Positions 1 to 7,826 of a stretch of DNA of 64,000 nt are shown here, one piece after another. A program made the translations under genes and the position numbers. Origin of the DNA: Neobacillus sp. SuZ13 (GTDB lineage Bacteria; Bacillota; Bacilli; Bacillales; Cytobacillaceae); NCBI RefSeq assembly GCF_030123365.1, contig NZ_CP126107.1, positions 4,797,501-4,861,500 on the forward strand, in the 5' to 3' direction. Position 1 is the first letter of the stretch. Each line of letters begins with the position of its first letter. The notes under the pieces are model-generated. The model had not been told where the DNA came from and searched no databases. It saw only the letters and a program-made list of their open reading frames with translations.

Positions 1-641
1 GTTCTCCGTCGAAAATTTGGAACTTGCTTCTGGAAAAGATTAACGATGGAACATTAGTCAGCCATATTGGGGTGACCTTAACAGAAACTGTGCTAGGATT
101 TATTCTTGGCACACTTCTTGGTACGATATTAGCTGCTATTCTTTGGTGGTCACCAATGATTTCAAAAGTGCTTGATCCGTACCTGGTCATCCTTAATGCT
201 ATGCCCAAAGTCGCTTTAGGGCCGATATTGATTGTGGCTCTTGGTCCTGGATATCCATCAATTATTGCCATGGGCGCGATTATCTCGATTATCATTACCA
301 CAATCGTTGTTTATACCTCATTCAAAGAGGTAGATCCGAACTATCTAAAGGTACTCCAAACATTCGGAGCCACCCGTTTGCAATGCTTCAAAGAAGCGAT
401 TCTCCCTGCTAGTTTTCCGACGATTATATCTACCTTAAAGGTAAATGTCGGCTTATCATGGGTCGGTGTTATTGTTGGGGAATTCCTTGTGTCCTCGAGA
501 GGGCTGGGCTACATGATCATTTATGGCTTCCAAGTATTTAATTTCACCCTTGTTTTCTTATCACTCTTGATTATTGCCGTAATTGCCACTATTATGTACC
601 AACTCGTAGAATTATTCGAGAAAAAGCTTATCAAGGAATAG
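1..641 (+). CDS. ytlD: ABC transporter permease, YtlD/SsuC-like (5' end outside window)
   Basis: Inner-membrane permease of a nitrate/sulfonate/taurine-type ABC importer. The reading frame is open from the first bases of the window (frame starting at base 3), so the gene begins upstream; an internal TTG at 24 is not the likely start. The visible part has several hydrophobic segments and the permease-ATPase coupling loop around FGATRLQCFKEAILPASFP (an EAA-type motif), followed by a conserved GVIVGEFLVSSRGLGYMI segment typical of the SsuC/TauC family. The neighbouring ytkD-like gene is also next to ytlD in B. subtilis, as I remember it, which supports the name. The substrate cannot be told from the sequence. 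Confidence 0.72.
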   Translation, partial: SPSKIWNLLLEKINDGTLVSHIGVTLTETVLGFILGTLLGTILAAILWWSPMISKVLDPYLVILNAMPKVALGPILIVALGPGYPSIIAMGAIISIIITTIVVYTSFKEVDPNYLKVLQTFGATRLQCFKEAILPASFPTIISTLKVNVGLSWVGVIVGEFLVSSRGLGYMIIYGFQVFNFTLVFLSLLIIAVIATIMYQLVELFEKKLIKE

Positions 642-676
642 GAATAGCAGCCTCTCTGCTATTCCCTTTCACTTTT
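641..676 (+). terminator. Rho-independent terminator after the permease gene
   Basis: A perfect 10-bp inverted repeat (GGAATAGCAG at 641-650 with CTGCTATTCC at 656-665) with a 5-base loop starts at the stop codon and is followed by a T-rich tract. Confidence 0.75.
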
Positions 677-1138
677 TAATTTATGTATGAGTTTCAAACA
701 TTGCTCCACAACCTGATCTTTCATGATAAAGCTGTATGTATCTCCAAATCGCTTCGATAAAATATCACCTTGAACTAGCACGGGACCATTGGTTTCGTAG
801 TAACCAGACGTTTTCTCTATCCTTTTAACTTTCCCCCAAAAGACGATTTTTACAAATGACCTGTTAGGTTCGGAAATTTTGTATTCAGCCAAAAATCTTA
901 GTTCAGCTAAAATTGCACCTGTCTCTTCAAATACTTCTCGTCTTGCTGCCTCTTCCAGTGATTCCCCAAACTCACTTTTTCCACCTGGAAATTCAAGTCC
1001 TCTTTTTTTATGGTTCGTCAAAAGCCACTCATCCCCATGTTGGCAGATGACTAACACATGATTTGCTTTCTCTTGAAAAGAATTTGGTCTAAAAGACAGT
1101 TCAACTTGATTTCCATTTTCATCCAAAAAATGCATCAT
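659..1138 (-). CDS. ytkD: Nudix hydrolase, YtkD family
   Basis: Nudix-family pyrophosphohydrolase. It carries the Nudix box GGKSEFGESLEEAARREVFEETGA (read in parts: GGK-x5-E-x7-REVFEETGA), which binds the metal and the diphosphate. The overall sequence resembles B. subtilis YtkD, a nucleoside triphosphatase with reported 8-oxo-GTPase and RNA 5'-pyrophosphohydrolase activity. The frame is open to 1180, but the ATG at 1138 (or 1135) is preferred: it follows a GAGGCGG-like ribosome site and matches the remembered N-terminus of the family. The gene converges on the ABC permease gene. Confidence 0.82.
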   Translation of the reverse strand: MMHFLDENGNQVELSFRPNSFQEKANHVLVICQHGDEWLLTNHKKRGLEFPGGKSEFGESLEEAARREVFEETGAILAELRFLAEYKISEPNRSFVKIVFWGKVKRIEKTSGYYETNGPVLVQGDILSKRFGDTYSFIMKDQVVEQCLKLIHKLKSERE

Positions 1139-1186
1139 CCTATATTCCGCCTCAACATTTATTGCTTTTATTATAATCAAAAAAAG

Positions 1187-1210
1187 AAAAATCCTAAAGG
1201 AAGGATTTTT
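1187..1210 (-). terminator. Rho-independent terminator of the 1228-1545 gene
   Basis: Perfect 9-bp inverted repeat AAAAATCCT / AGGATTTTT with a 6-base loop. On the minus strand it is followed by a run of seven T, so it ends the small gene just upstream of ytkD. Confidence 0.75.
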
Positions 1211-1227
1211 CTACTAAATAAACTTAT

Positions 1228-1545
1228 TTACTTTGGTAAAATATTCATGCTCTCAATGTGGTTTTTCGCTTCTTCATCACCCAGTTTATGCAGCATTCCA
1301 TACACTTGTTGGAGTGTACTATCATAAGCATCGTTTTCACGGTCGTAATGATACTCGACATATGGAACATGGGCTCGAAAGAAGTTCTTCCATTCCGTTG
1401 AATAATTTTGATTAAATAATTCACGCAGTTGAGTAATTTCTTCATCATTTGCCTGGATTTTATAACTCCATGTTGAACTTGTAGCACTTTGCGAAATTTC
1501 TCCGCTCCCTACATCAATATAATAGGTTTTCTTTTGCTCATCCAT
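1228..1545 (-). CDS. Small conserved Bacillaceae protein, function unknown
   Basis: A soluble protein of about 105 residues, acidic, with no signal peptide or membrane segment. The ATG at 1545 is chosen because an AAAGGGG ribosome site lies at proper distance; the upstream ATG at 1554 directly abuts that site. I do not recognise a catalytic motif. The location next to ytkD suggests a member of the small proteins conserved at this Bacillus locus, but I cannot assign a role. Confidence 0.6.
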   Translation of the reverse strand: MDEQKKTYYIDVGSGEISQSATSSTWSYKIQANDEEITQLRELFNQNYSTEWKNFFRAHVPYVEYHYDRENDAYDSTLQQVYGMLHKLGDEEAKNHIESMNILPK

Positions 1546-1748
1546 TATGTTCATCCCCTTTTACTCATTAGTAATTTGCAAATAGAAAAAATTTATTCTC
1601 TGCCAAATTTCGATTCATTTTTTAGAAACAAATACTGTATAATAAACATACAACCAAAGAAACAGACTTTTCTGTCAATTTACAAAAACGAAAGTTAGAA
1701 TTATTTTATTCTTAAAAGGGAAAAGAATATAACAAGGAGGTGTACAAA

Positions 1749-2006
1749 ATGAAATTAGTCGATGAATTGTATGAAATGTACCGTAATAAGTTAACCGGTG
1801 ACGAAGAGGATATTGATATGCTGGCATTTGCCTTCTTAGAAGAAATGTCACATGAGGATTTACTTGCATTAATTCAAGACATGGATAAACAGGAATTATA
1901 TAATCTAATGGGCATTTATTTAATTGAAAGTTTAAAAGGTAAATTTGCCCAAGAAGAGTACGGCCAGCATCGCACGAATACTTATCATCCTCGAAATATT
2001 CATTGA
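1749..2006 (+). CDS. Small acidic protein, DUF6154-like
   Basis: An 85-residue acidic, helix-rich protein beginning MKLVDELYEMYRNKLTGDEED. The ATG at 1749 is the start: a perfect AAGGAGG at 1734-1740 precedes it by 8 bases, and the in-frame GTG at 1740 lies inside that site. The pattern resembles the short Bacillaceae family I remember as DUF6154. No function is known to me. It is monocistronic, with a possible TATAAT -10 element at 1638-1643 upstream and a terminator downstream. Confidence 0.6.
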   Translation: MKLVDELYEMYRNKLTGDEEDIDMLAFAFLEEMSHEDLLALIQDMDKQELYNLMGIYLIESLKGKFAQEEYGQHRTNTYHPRNIH

Positions 2007-2028
2007 TTATACATAATAGTGTAGAAAC

Positions 2029-2062
2029 GGAAGCCAAAACAGATGGCTTCCCTTTTTCTTTT
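2029..2062 (+). terminator. Rho-independent terminator after the DUF6154-like gene
   Basis: Inverted repeat GGAAGCCA (2029-2036) / TGGCTTCC (2044-2051) followed by a CTTTTTCTTTT tract. Confidence 0.75.
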
Positions 2063-2119
2063 CTCAACAAAGCTTCAAATCATGTTACAATATAGTAAAA
2101 AAGGAGGAAGCCTACAGAA

Positions 2120-2281
2120 ATGTATGTAGTAGCCGTAATTTGTATCCTTATTGTTATCGTAGTTCTAATTCTAGCCGTGGGCACCACTTCTAAAGCCTAC
2201 ACCTATAAACATACTGTAGACCCATTAGAAAATAACCCGCATCTTGAACAGGAAAAAAATCAGGATGAAGAGAAAGCTTAA
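2120..2281 (+). CDS. ytzI: YtzI-like single-pass membrane protein
   Basis: A 53-residue gene with a good AAAGGAGG site about 10 bases before the ATG. Residues 2-20 form one strongly hydrophobic helix (VVAVICILIVIVVLILAVG); the rest is hydrophilic, with SKAYTYKHTVDPLENNPH before an acidic tail. The YKHTVDPL segment resembles what I remember of Bacillus YtzI, which also lies near luxS. The function is unknown. Confidence 0.62.
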   Translation: MYVVAVICILIVIVVLILAVGTTSKAYTYKHTVDPLENNPHLEQEKNQDEEKA

Positions 2282-2314
2282 AAAAATTCCTATTCACGTG
2301 AATAGGAATTTTTT
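2281..2314. terminator. Bidirectional terminator between ytzI and luxS
   Basis: A perfect 17+17 bp palindrome (centre CAC/GTG at 2297/2298) beginning with six A and ending with six T. It can terminate both ytzI (plus) and luxS (minus). Confidence 0.85.
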
Positions 2315-2322
2315 TAAAATAA

Positions 2323-2796
2323 TCATGCAAAAACCTGCTTGAGGTCTTCTTTGCTTTGCTCGAGCCAGAAACGCATTAAACGCTTCGCTCCTTCCAGATC
2401 ATGCAGTTTTGCTTGACCGCATTGTCTTTCATTAGCAGCAGGAATTTCAATAATTTCAAGGGCATCTTTCATTGTATCTTCCATAAGATCAATAATTTCT
2501 TCCACTGTAGGTTCGCCGCTAACAACTAGATAATAACCAGTTTGACAGCCCATTGGTGAAATATCGATAATATCGAAGTGGTCATACTTCTCAGAATGCT
2601 TACGAAGATTAAAAGCAAGCAAATGCTCTAATGTATGAATCACATCTGGTTTCATTGCTTGTTTATTTGGCTGACAAAAACGAATATCATATTTATTAAC
2701 AACACCGTCACTACCAACTTTGTGAACACCACAATGTCTCACATAAGGGGCTTTAACAGCGTTATGATCTAAATCAAAGCTTTCAACTGAAGGCAT
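2323..2796 (-). CDS. luxS: S-ribosylhomocysteine lyase LuxS
   Basis: Cytosolic metalloenzyme that cleaves S-ribosylhomocysteine to homocysteine and DPD, the precursor of autoinducer-2, in the activated methyl cycle. The HTLEH motif gives metal ligands His54 and His58 with catalytic Glu57, the SPMGCQTG segment holds the catalytic Cys, and GQAKLHDLEGAKRLMRFW is the usual C-terminal signature. The protein is 157 residues, the family's usual length. The ATG at 2796 is the start because AAAGGAG lies at the right distance; the in-frame GTG at 2805 is inside that site. It is transcribed alone. Confidence 0.97.
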   Translation of the reverse strand: MPSVESFDLDHNAVKAPYVRHCGVHKVGSDGVVNKYDIRFCQPNKQAMKPDVIHTLEHLLAFNLRKHSEKYDHFDIIDISPMGCQTGYYLVVSGEPTVEEIIDLMEDTMKDALEIIEIPAANERQCGQAKLHDLEGAKRLMRFWLEQSKEDLKQVFA

Positions 2797-2936
2797 CGAA
2801 ATCACTCCTTTTTTTATCTACTAGTATCATACAATAAATTCCGAGTTTTTTCATCCACTTACATTTATTTAACAATTTAGACGTTACTATTAATTTATGG
2901 TATGTTGTAGATAATTGTCATAAAGGAGTGATCCGA

Positions 2937-3164
2937 ATGGTAAAAAAATTTTTCCTTGCAATTATTCGTTTTTATCAAGTTGCTATCTCACCATTAAAAC
3001 CACCCACCTGCCGGTTTTATCCGACATGTTCTCATTATGGGGTAGAAGCTATTCAACGGTTTGGTGCCTTAAGAGGCGGCTGGCTTACGCTTAAAAGGAT
3101 ATCAAAATGTCATCCGTTTCATCCGGGAGGGTTAGATCCAGTTCCCGAAAAGGATTCACATTAA
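2937..3164 (+). CDS. yidD: Membrane protein insertion efficiency factor YidD
   Basis: A short (75-residue) amphipathic membrane-associated protein thought to assist YidC/Sec-dependent insertion. The family hallmark CRFYPTCSHYGVEAI is followed by GGWLTLKRISKCHPFHPGG. The ATG at 2937 follows AAAGGAG at a good distance; the GTG at 2928 is part of that site. It is the ytjA homologue of B. subtilis and sits between luxS and the carbonic anhydrase gene as there. Its last 4 bases overlap the convergent carbonic anhydrase gene. Confidence 0.93.
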   Translation: MVKKFFLAIIRFYQVAISPLKPPTCRFYPTCSHYGVEAIQRFGALRGGWLTLKRISKCHPFHPGGLDPVPEKDSH

Positions 3165-3733
3165 TTCTTATAACCATCCACAATAAGATCCAGTTTTCCT
3201 GTCTTAGGGTCAATGACTAAGCCATGGACAGGAACATCCTTCGGCATTAACGGATGATTTTTTATAATTCCTACGCTGTGTTCTACGCTTTCGGTTACAT
3301 TGTCAAACCCATGCAGCCATTCTTTTATATTAATCCCCGAATATGTAAGCGTATCGATCGTTTCCTCCGATATTCCCCGCTCTTTCATGTTTTCAATTAC
3401 TGGTTCTGCCTTCATACCGCTCATCCCGCAATCATAATGAGCAATCACCAAAACCTCTTGAGCCTTTAATTGATAAAGTGCAATCAATATACTTCTCATC
3501 ACACTGCCAAATGGGTGTGAGATTAAGGCACCAGCATCTTTGATTATTTTTGCATCACCATTTCCCAAGTTCAATGCTTTGGGTAATAGTTCGAGCAGCC
3601 TTGTATCCATACATGTTAGAATGACCATTCGTTTATTCGGGTATTTGGTTGTTTCATACTTTTCATACTCATGGTCTTCCACAAATTTTTCATTAAAGTC
3701 TAGAATCTCATTCAGCAATTTTGAATTATTCAA
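3161..3733 (-). CDS. Beta-class carbonic anhydrase, YtiB-like
   Basis: Zinc enzyme for reversible CO2 hydration. Zinc ligands are visible in CMDTR (Cys, with the Asp-Arg dyad) and in AHYDCGM (His and Cys); HGLVIDPKTGKLDLIVDG closes the protein. It corresponds to B. subtilis YtiB by position and sequence. The start is uncertain: a TTG at 3733 has a GGAAGGGTGG purine tract at suitable distance and fits the remembered N-terminus (LLNEILDFN); the GTG at 3742 lies too close to that tract. Confidence 0.88.
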   Translation of the reverse strand: MNNSKLLNEILDFNEKFVEDHEYEKYETTKYPNKRMVILTCMDTRLLELLPKALNLGNGDAKIIKDAGALISHPFGSVMRSILIALYQLKAQEVLVIAHYDCGMSGMKAEPVIENMKERGISEETIDTLTYSGINIKEWLHGFDNVTESVEHSVGIIKNHPLMPKDVPVHGLVIDPKTGKLDLIVDGYKN

Positions 3734-3878
3734 GTTAACCACCCTTCCTTTTTTCTATCTAAGCATACATAATATTTGATGAAGAAACAAAATTTTATAC
3801 TTGCTTTTGAAGAAAATTTTTTGTAAGATACTAATGGTAATCGGAATCGTTCCGTATTATGTAGTTATTATTTTTCAG

Positions 3879-3901
3879 AATTCAAAAAAATTTTCGATAA
3901 T
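3879..3901 (+). promoter_or_regulatory. Probable sigma-A promoter of the zinc-binding lipoprotein gene
   Basis: TTTCAG, a 17-base spacer and GATAAT lie immediately upstream of the putative Zur box, which would then cover the transcription start. This is a pattern match only; coordinates are approximate. Confidence 0.4.
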
Positions 3902-3922
3902 AAATCGTAATAAATCCGATTT
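3902..3922. promoter_or_regulatory. Putative Zur operator
   Basis: A 21-base near-palindrome with left half AAATCGTAAT and right half ATCCGATTT. It differs at two central positions from the AAATCGTAAT-N-ATTACGATTT box known for B. subtilis Zur. It lies 23 bases before the zinc-binding protein's ATG, so zinc repression is likely. Confidence 0.72.
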
Positions 3923-3944
3923 ATAAACATATGAAGGAGTTCCT

Positions 3945-4892
3945 ATGAAAAAAATCATCCTTATCTTATCTATTCTATTACCATTAAGTCTGCTGATGTC
4001 TGCGTGTTCAAATGGTAAAGAACAAGACCAAAAAAAGAAGGACCAATTAACCATTTATACCACTGTATTTCCACTTCAATACTTTACTTCGCAAATCGGT
4101 GGAAAATATGTAAATGTTAACACGATCTATCCACCTGGGGCAGATGAACATACATTTGAACCTTCCCAAAAGGATATGATGAGGCTAGCTGATTCGGACT
4201 TATTTTTCTACATCGGGCTTGGGCTTGAAGGGTTTGTAGAAAAATCAAAAGAAACATTGAAAAATGAACATGTCAAACTAGTACCTACCGCAGAGGACAT
4301 TAATCTCCCAAAATCGACGGATACACATGATGAAGAAGAAGAGCACCATGACACAGACACACATACAGATGTTAACCCACATGTATGGCTTGACCCTATT
4401 TATTCTAAGGAAATGGCAGCTGTCATCCGTGATGCACTAATTAAACAGATGCCGGAGCACAAAGATTTATTCAATAAAAATTTCCAACAAATTGCCCTTA
4501 AATTAGATGAACTTAATACCAATTATGAACAGACAATTACAAAGGCAAAGCATAAAAAGATCATCGTTACACATGCAGCGTTTGGTTATTGGGAAAAACG
4601 ATATGGAATTGAACAAATTAGTATATCAGGACTTTCGACTGCCAATGAACCTACCCAAAAGGAGTTAGAAAAAATCATTACAATTGCTGAAGATGAAGGA
4701 TTACACTATATGCTATTCGAACAAAATGTCCAATCGAAACTTGGAAAAATCGTTCAAAAAGAAATTGGGGCTAAAGCATTACCAATTCACAACCTTGCTA
4801 TTTTATCGAAAGAAAATATTAAAAATAATGAAACTTACTTTACATTAATGAATCAAAATCTTGAATCATTAAAAACAGCTTTAAACAATTAA
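3945..4892 (+). CDS. znuA: Zinc ABC transporter substrate-binding lipoprotein, ZnuA/AdcA-like
   Basis: Extracytoplasmic lipoprotein of cluster A-I that captures Zn2+ for an ABC importer. A signal peptide ends in the lipobox LMSAC, with Cys21 as the lipidated residue. The His/Asp/Glu-rich loop at about residues 125-145 (HDEEEEHHDTDTHTD) is typical of zinc rather than manganese binders, and NPHVWLDP plus VTHAAFGYW carry metal-binding His residues. It is 315 residues, normal for the family. No permease or ATPase gene is adjacent, so it must work with an importer encoded elsewhere. A probable Zur box lies upstream. Confidence 0.9.
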   Translation: MKKIILILSILLPLSLLMSACSNGKEQDQKKKDQLTIYTTVFPLQYFTSQIGGKYVNVNTIYPPGADEHTFEPSQKDMMRLADSDLFFYIGLGLEGFVEKSKETLKNEHVKLVPTAEDINLPKSTDTHDEEEEHHDTDTHTDVNPHVWLDPIYSKEMAAVIRDALIKQMPEHKDLFNKNFQQIALKLDELNTNYEQTITKAKHKKIIVTHAAFGYWEKRYGIEQISISGLSTANEPTQKELEKIITIAEDEGLHYMLFEQNVQSKLGKIVQKEIGAKALPIHNLAILSKENIKNNETYFTLMNQNLESLKTALNN

Positions 4893-4901
4893 ATAGATGA
4901 G

Positions 4902-4935
4902 AAAATGAACCAGTCTATAACTGGTTCATTTTTTA
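4902..4935. terminator. Bidirectional terminator between znuA and menC
   Basis: Inverted repeat AATGAACCAGT / ACTGGTTCATT followed by a T-run on the plus strand and an A-rich tract on the other side. Confidence 0.8.
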
Positions 4936-4951
4936 TTACCATCTTTTACTT

Positions 4952-6061
4952 CTAAAAAACAATGGTTTCTTTCCATTGCAAAACTTCCTGTAGTCTTTTC
5001 TCGTTAATTTCAAAGCCGATCCCAGGACTCTTTGGTACGGCAACAGAACCGTTTTGAACTTTTACCTCTGGAGTTATGATATCCTCTTCCCAAAAGCGAT
5101 TGGAAGAAGAAATATCCCCTGGGATTGAAAAGCCTGGTAAAGAAGCAAGTGAAATATTATGGGCCCTGGAAATACCGAATTCAATCATCCCTCCACACCA
5201 GACGGGTATCCCCTTTTCATAGCAATAATCATGAATACGTTTCGCTTCATTCAAACCTCCGACCCTGCCCACCTTAATATTAATCACTTTGCAACTTCCG
5301 AACTCGATTGCTTTTCGTGCATCATCAAAACTGTTAATACTTTCATCTAAACAAATGGGCGTATTGATTTCCTTTTGAAGTAACGCGTGTTCAAGAATAT
5401 CATCAACGCTGAGCGGCTGCTCAATCATCATTAAATTGAACTCATCGAGAGCTTTAATTCGATCCATATCAGCTAATGTATAGGCAGAATTCGCATCAGC
5501 CATGATTGCAAGGTCTGGATAAACACGGCGGATTTCAGACAGTAGGGAATAGTCTAGTTTTGGACTAATTTTCACTTTAATTCTCTGATACCCTTCCTGA
5601 AGATATTGATCAATCTGCCTGAGTGCGTTTGTAGTAGAATCTGTCGCCACCACCACACCTGCTGCAACTGCCGAATATATGCCTCCAAGGGCTTTTGACA
5701 ATGGCTGTGAATGACATTTTGAATATAAATCCCATAAAGCCGTTTCTAAAGCAGCTTTAGCCATATTGTTCCTTCGTACCGAACTAAAAAGCTGCGACAC
5801 CTGCCGAGGATGATCGACTGGATTTTTTTGAAGAAGTGGTATGAGAAAATCAGTGATCATATGTAAACTTGTTTTAACTGTTTCTTCTGTATACCATGGA
5901 GTCGAAAAAGCAACACCCTCACCGAATCCTGAAACACCATCTGAATTATTTATTTTAATGATAATTCCCTCACGCACCTCTACCGTCCCTAAATGGGTCA
6001 GAAATGGGTCCTTTAATGGCATTTCAATGACATTTATCTCGATGGAGTTTAACTTAATCAA
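4952..6061 (-). CDS. menC: o-Succinylbenzoate synthase MenC
   Basis: Enolase-superfamily enzyme that dehydrates SHCHC to o-succinylbenzoate in menaquinone synthesis. The IKVKISPK segment gives the catalytic KxK pair, MADANSAY and MIEQPL give metal-binding Asp and Glu, and ICLDESI and INIKVGRVGG complete the barrel motifs. At 369 residues it belongs to the NSAR/OSBS group common in Bacillus, members of which can also racemise N-succinylamino acids. Its ATG overlaps the end of menE by 8 bases, so the two are co-transcribed. Confidence 0.93.
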   Translation of the reverse strand: MIKLNSIEINVIEMPLKDPFLTHLGTVEVREGIIIKINNSDGVSGFGEGVAFSTPWYTEETVKTSLHMITDFLIPLLQKNPVDHPRQVSQLFSSVRRNNMAKAALETALWDLYSKCHSQPLSKALGGIYSAVAAGVVVATDSTTNALRQIDQYLQEGYQRIKVKISPKLDYSLLSEIRRVYPDLAIMADANSAYTLADMDRIKALDEFNLMMIEQPLSVDDILEHALLQKEINTPICLDESINSFDDARKAIEFGSCKVINIKVGRVGGLNEAKRIHDYCYEKGIPVWCGGMIEFGISRAHNISLASLPGFSIPGDISSSNRFWEEDIITPEVKVQNGSVAVPKSPGIGFEINEKRLQEVLQWKETIVF

Positions 6062-7553
6062 TGGTGATGCCCTCCTTTATCCACTCACGGAGTTCCCGTC
6101 GTAGCAGTTTTTTCGAGGCATTTCTGGGCAGTTCCTTCGTAAAATAAAATGCTTTTGGCACTTTATATTTGGCTAATTTCTGTTGGCAAAATTGTTTAAG
6201 TTCTTCTCCCGAAAGGTTAGCTCCGTTTCTTGTCACAATAAAGGCTATTGGTATCTGCCCCCACTCCGCATCCTCTGCATGTGTCACACCTGCCTCACTC
6301 ACATCAGGGTGTGACAATAAGGCAGCTTCTATTTCTGCGGGGTAAATATTTTCTCCCCCTGAAATGATTAAGTCTGAACGCCGGTCGAGGACATATAAGA
6401 ATCCCTCTTCGTCCTGGTACCCAATATCACCGGTATAAAACCAACCATTCCTAAACTTTTCTTTTGAAACTTCCGGTCGAAATAAATAGCCTGGAGTAAC
6501 ATTGGGGCCTTTAATGACAATTTCACCCGGAATATCCGGTAGCGCCACATTACCATCCTCAGTTACGATTTGGATTTGTGAGGGGAACAAAGGTTTGCCT
6601 GCAGAGCCCAGCCTTGTCAAACTGTATTCAGGTGCAAGGGTAACTATTTGTGAAGAAGATTCGGTCATGCCATAAGTTTGGAATACAGGGATATCTTTTT
6701 CGACACATGCTTGAAGTAATGGTAATGGTGCGGGTCCACCTCCAAGTAGCATACAGCGGAATTGTTTTGGAAGGCGCCGTTCTTGAAGAGCTTCAACGAT
6801 TCTTGTCAAGGTGGTTCCAACAACAGACATAATCGTCACCCTCTTGTCATTGATATCAGCAATTATCCTTTCCACATCAAAATGGTCATGAAGAACAATT
6901 GGCATGCCATAAATGACACTGCGCATGAGAATGGAATAGCCGCTAATATGGAACAATGGCACATTACAGAGCCAGCAATCCCCTTCCATAAAGCCTAAAT
7001 TTAAGGCTGAACCAACGGAACTCCACCAGTGATTTCCATAGGTTTGAATTACCCCTTTGGGATTACCTGTGGTTCCTGATGTATACATAATGGTGCATAT
7101 ATCGGAAAGCGATATTTCTTCAATGATATTCGGCACGTGCGTGGCACAGGAAAATACATCGTCTTTTGTTAAAATTTTTAGCGATGGAATTCTTTCCATT
7201 ATGATGGATTTTGTTTCAAAAAAAGAAGCATCAAGGATTAATGAAACTGCCTTTGAATCATTAAGCTGCCAGGAAAGTTCTGATGGAGAGAGGCGATTAT
7301 TCAATATCACGGATCTAACTCCTAATAACTGAAGGGCAAATAATATAACAACTGTATCAATATTGTTTTTTAATAAAACACCCACATATTGGTCTTTTTG
7401 AAAACCAACTCCTTGTAGATTCCCTGCAACCTGGTAAGAAAGTCGGTAAAGTTCTTCAAAGGTTACTACTTCTTCTTGAAAATAAATCGCAGGTCGTTTA
7501 GGAGTTAAAAACGCTCTTTTCTTCAAAAAATTAGGCATCATTTCATTCTGCAT
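6054..7553 (-). CDS. menE: o-Succinylbenzoate-CoA ligase MenE
   Basis: Acyl-adenylate-forming enzyme that makes OSB-CoA from o-succinylbenzoate, ATP and CoA. The P-loop-like MYTSGTTGNPKGV, the YGMTESS motif, GWFYTGDIG and the hinge region DRRSDLIISGGENIYPAE are all present, and a C-terminal catalytic Lys lies in LPRNASKK. The length (499) is typical. The ATG at 7553 follows AAAGGTGA. It forms a pair with menC and is separated from menB by a repeat and a terminator, so it may have its own promoter. Confidence 0.95.
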   Translation of the reverse strand: MQNEMMPNFLKKRAFLTPKRPAIYFQEEVVTFEELYRLSYQVAGNLQGVGFQKDQYVGVLLKNNIDTVVILFALQLLGVRSVILNNRLSPSELSWQLNDSKAVSLILDASFFETKSIIMERIPSLKILTKDDVFSCATHVPNIIEEISLSDICTIMYTSGTTGNPKGVIQTYGNHWWSSVGSALNLGFMEGDCWLCNVPLFHISGYSILMRSVIYGMPIVLHDHFDVERIIADINDKRVTIMSVVGTTLTRIVEALQERRLPKQFRCMLLGGGPAPLPLLQACVEKDIPVFQTYGMTESSSQIVTLAPEYSLTRLGSAGKPLFPSQIQIVTEDGNVALPDIPGEIVIKGPNVTPGYLFRPEVSKEKFRNGWFYTGDIGYQDEEGFLYVLDRRSDLIISGGENIYPAEIEAALLSHPDVSEAGVTHAEDAEWGQIPIAFIVTRNGANLSGEELKQFCQQKLAKYKVPKAFYFTKELPRNASKKLLRRELREWIKEGITID

Positions 7554-7606
7554 AATGGTTCACCTTTCTTAATCTATCTAGCTTAAAGACCCATTTCGAT
7601 TAAAAA

Positions 7607-7631
7607 CAGCTTGATGGAAACCATCAAGCTG
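7607..7631 (-). terminator. Terminator hairpin inside the men cluster
   Basis: Perfect 11-bp inverted repeat CAGCTTGATGG / CCATCAAGCTG with a 3-base loop. On the minus strand it is followed by TTTTTAA. It lies between menB and menE, so it would end or attenuate transcription arriving from menFDHB. Confidence 0.72.
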
Positions 7632-7635
7632 CATA

Positions 7636-7805
7636 GAAAAGCGCAAGCGCCCGTTTAGCTGCGTATGGACTGGAGCACTTTGACTAAGATAAAGGAAACA
7701 CGGAGAGTGTGAGCGCATTCGTGCTTGACTTATCGAAAGGAAAAGAGCGAGGTCCACTAGCAGCTGGGCGCTGGAGCTAGACAGTTATCTTCGTTCAAAA
7801 ACTTA
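7636..7805. repeat. Bacillaceae interspersed repeat, copy A
   Basis: A 170-base non-coding element beginning GAAAAGCGCAAGCGCCC and ending GGGCGCTGGAGCTAGACAG plus a TTCAAAAACTTA tail. The GC-rich ends are complementary, so the element can fold into a long hairpin. It shares ends and the core AGATAAAGGAAACACG and GCGCATTCGTGCTTGACTTATCG with copy B. It sits between menB and menE. Confidence 0.85.
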
Positions 7806-7826
7806 AATTATCGTTTACTAAAACGA

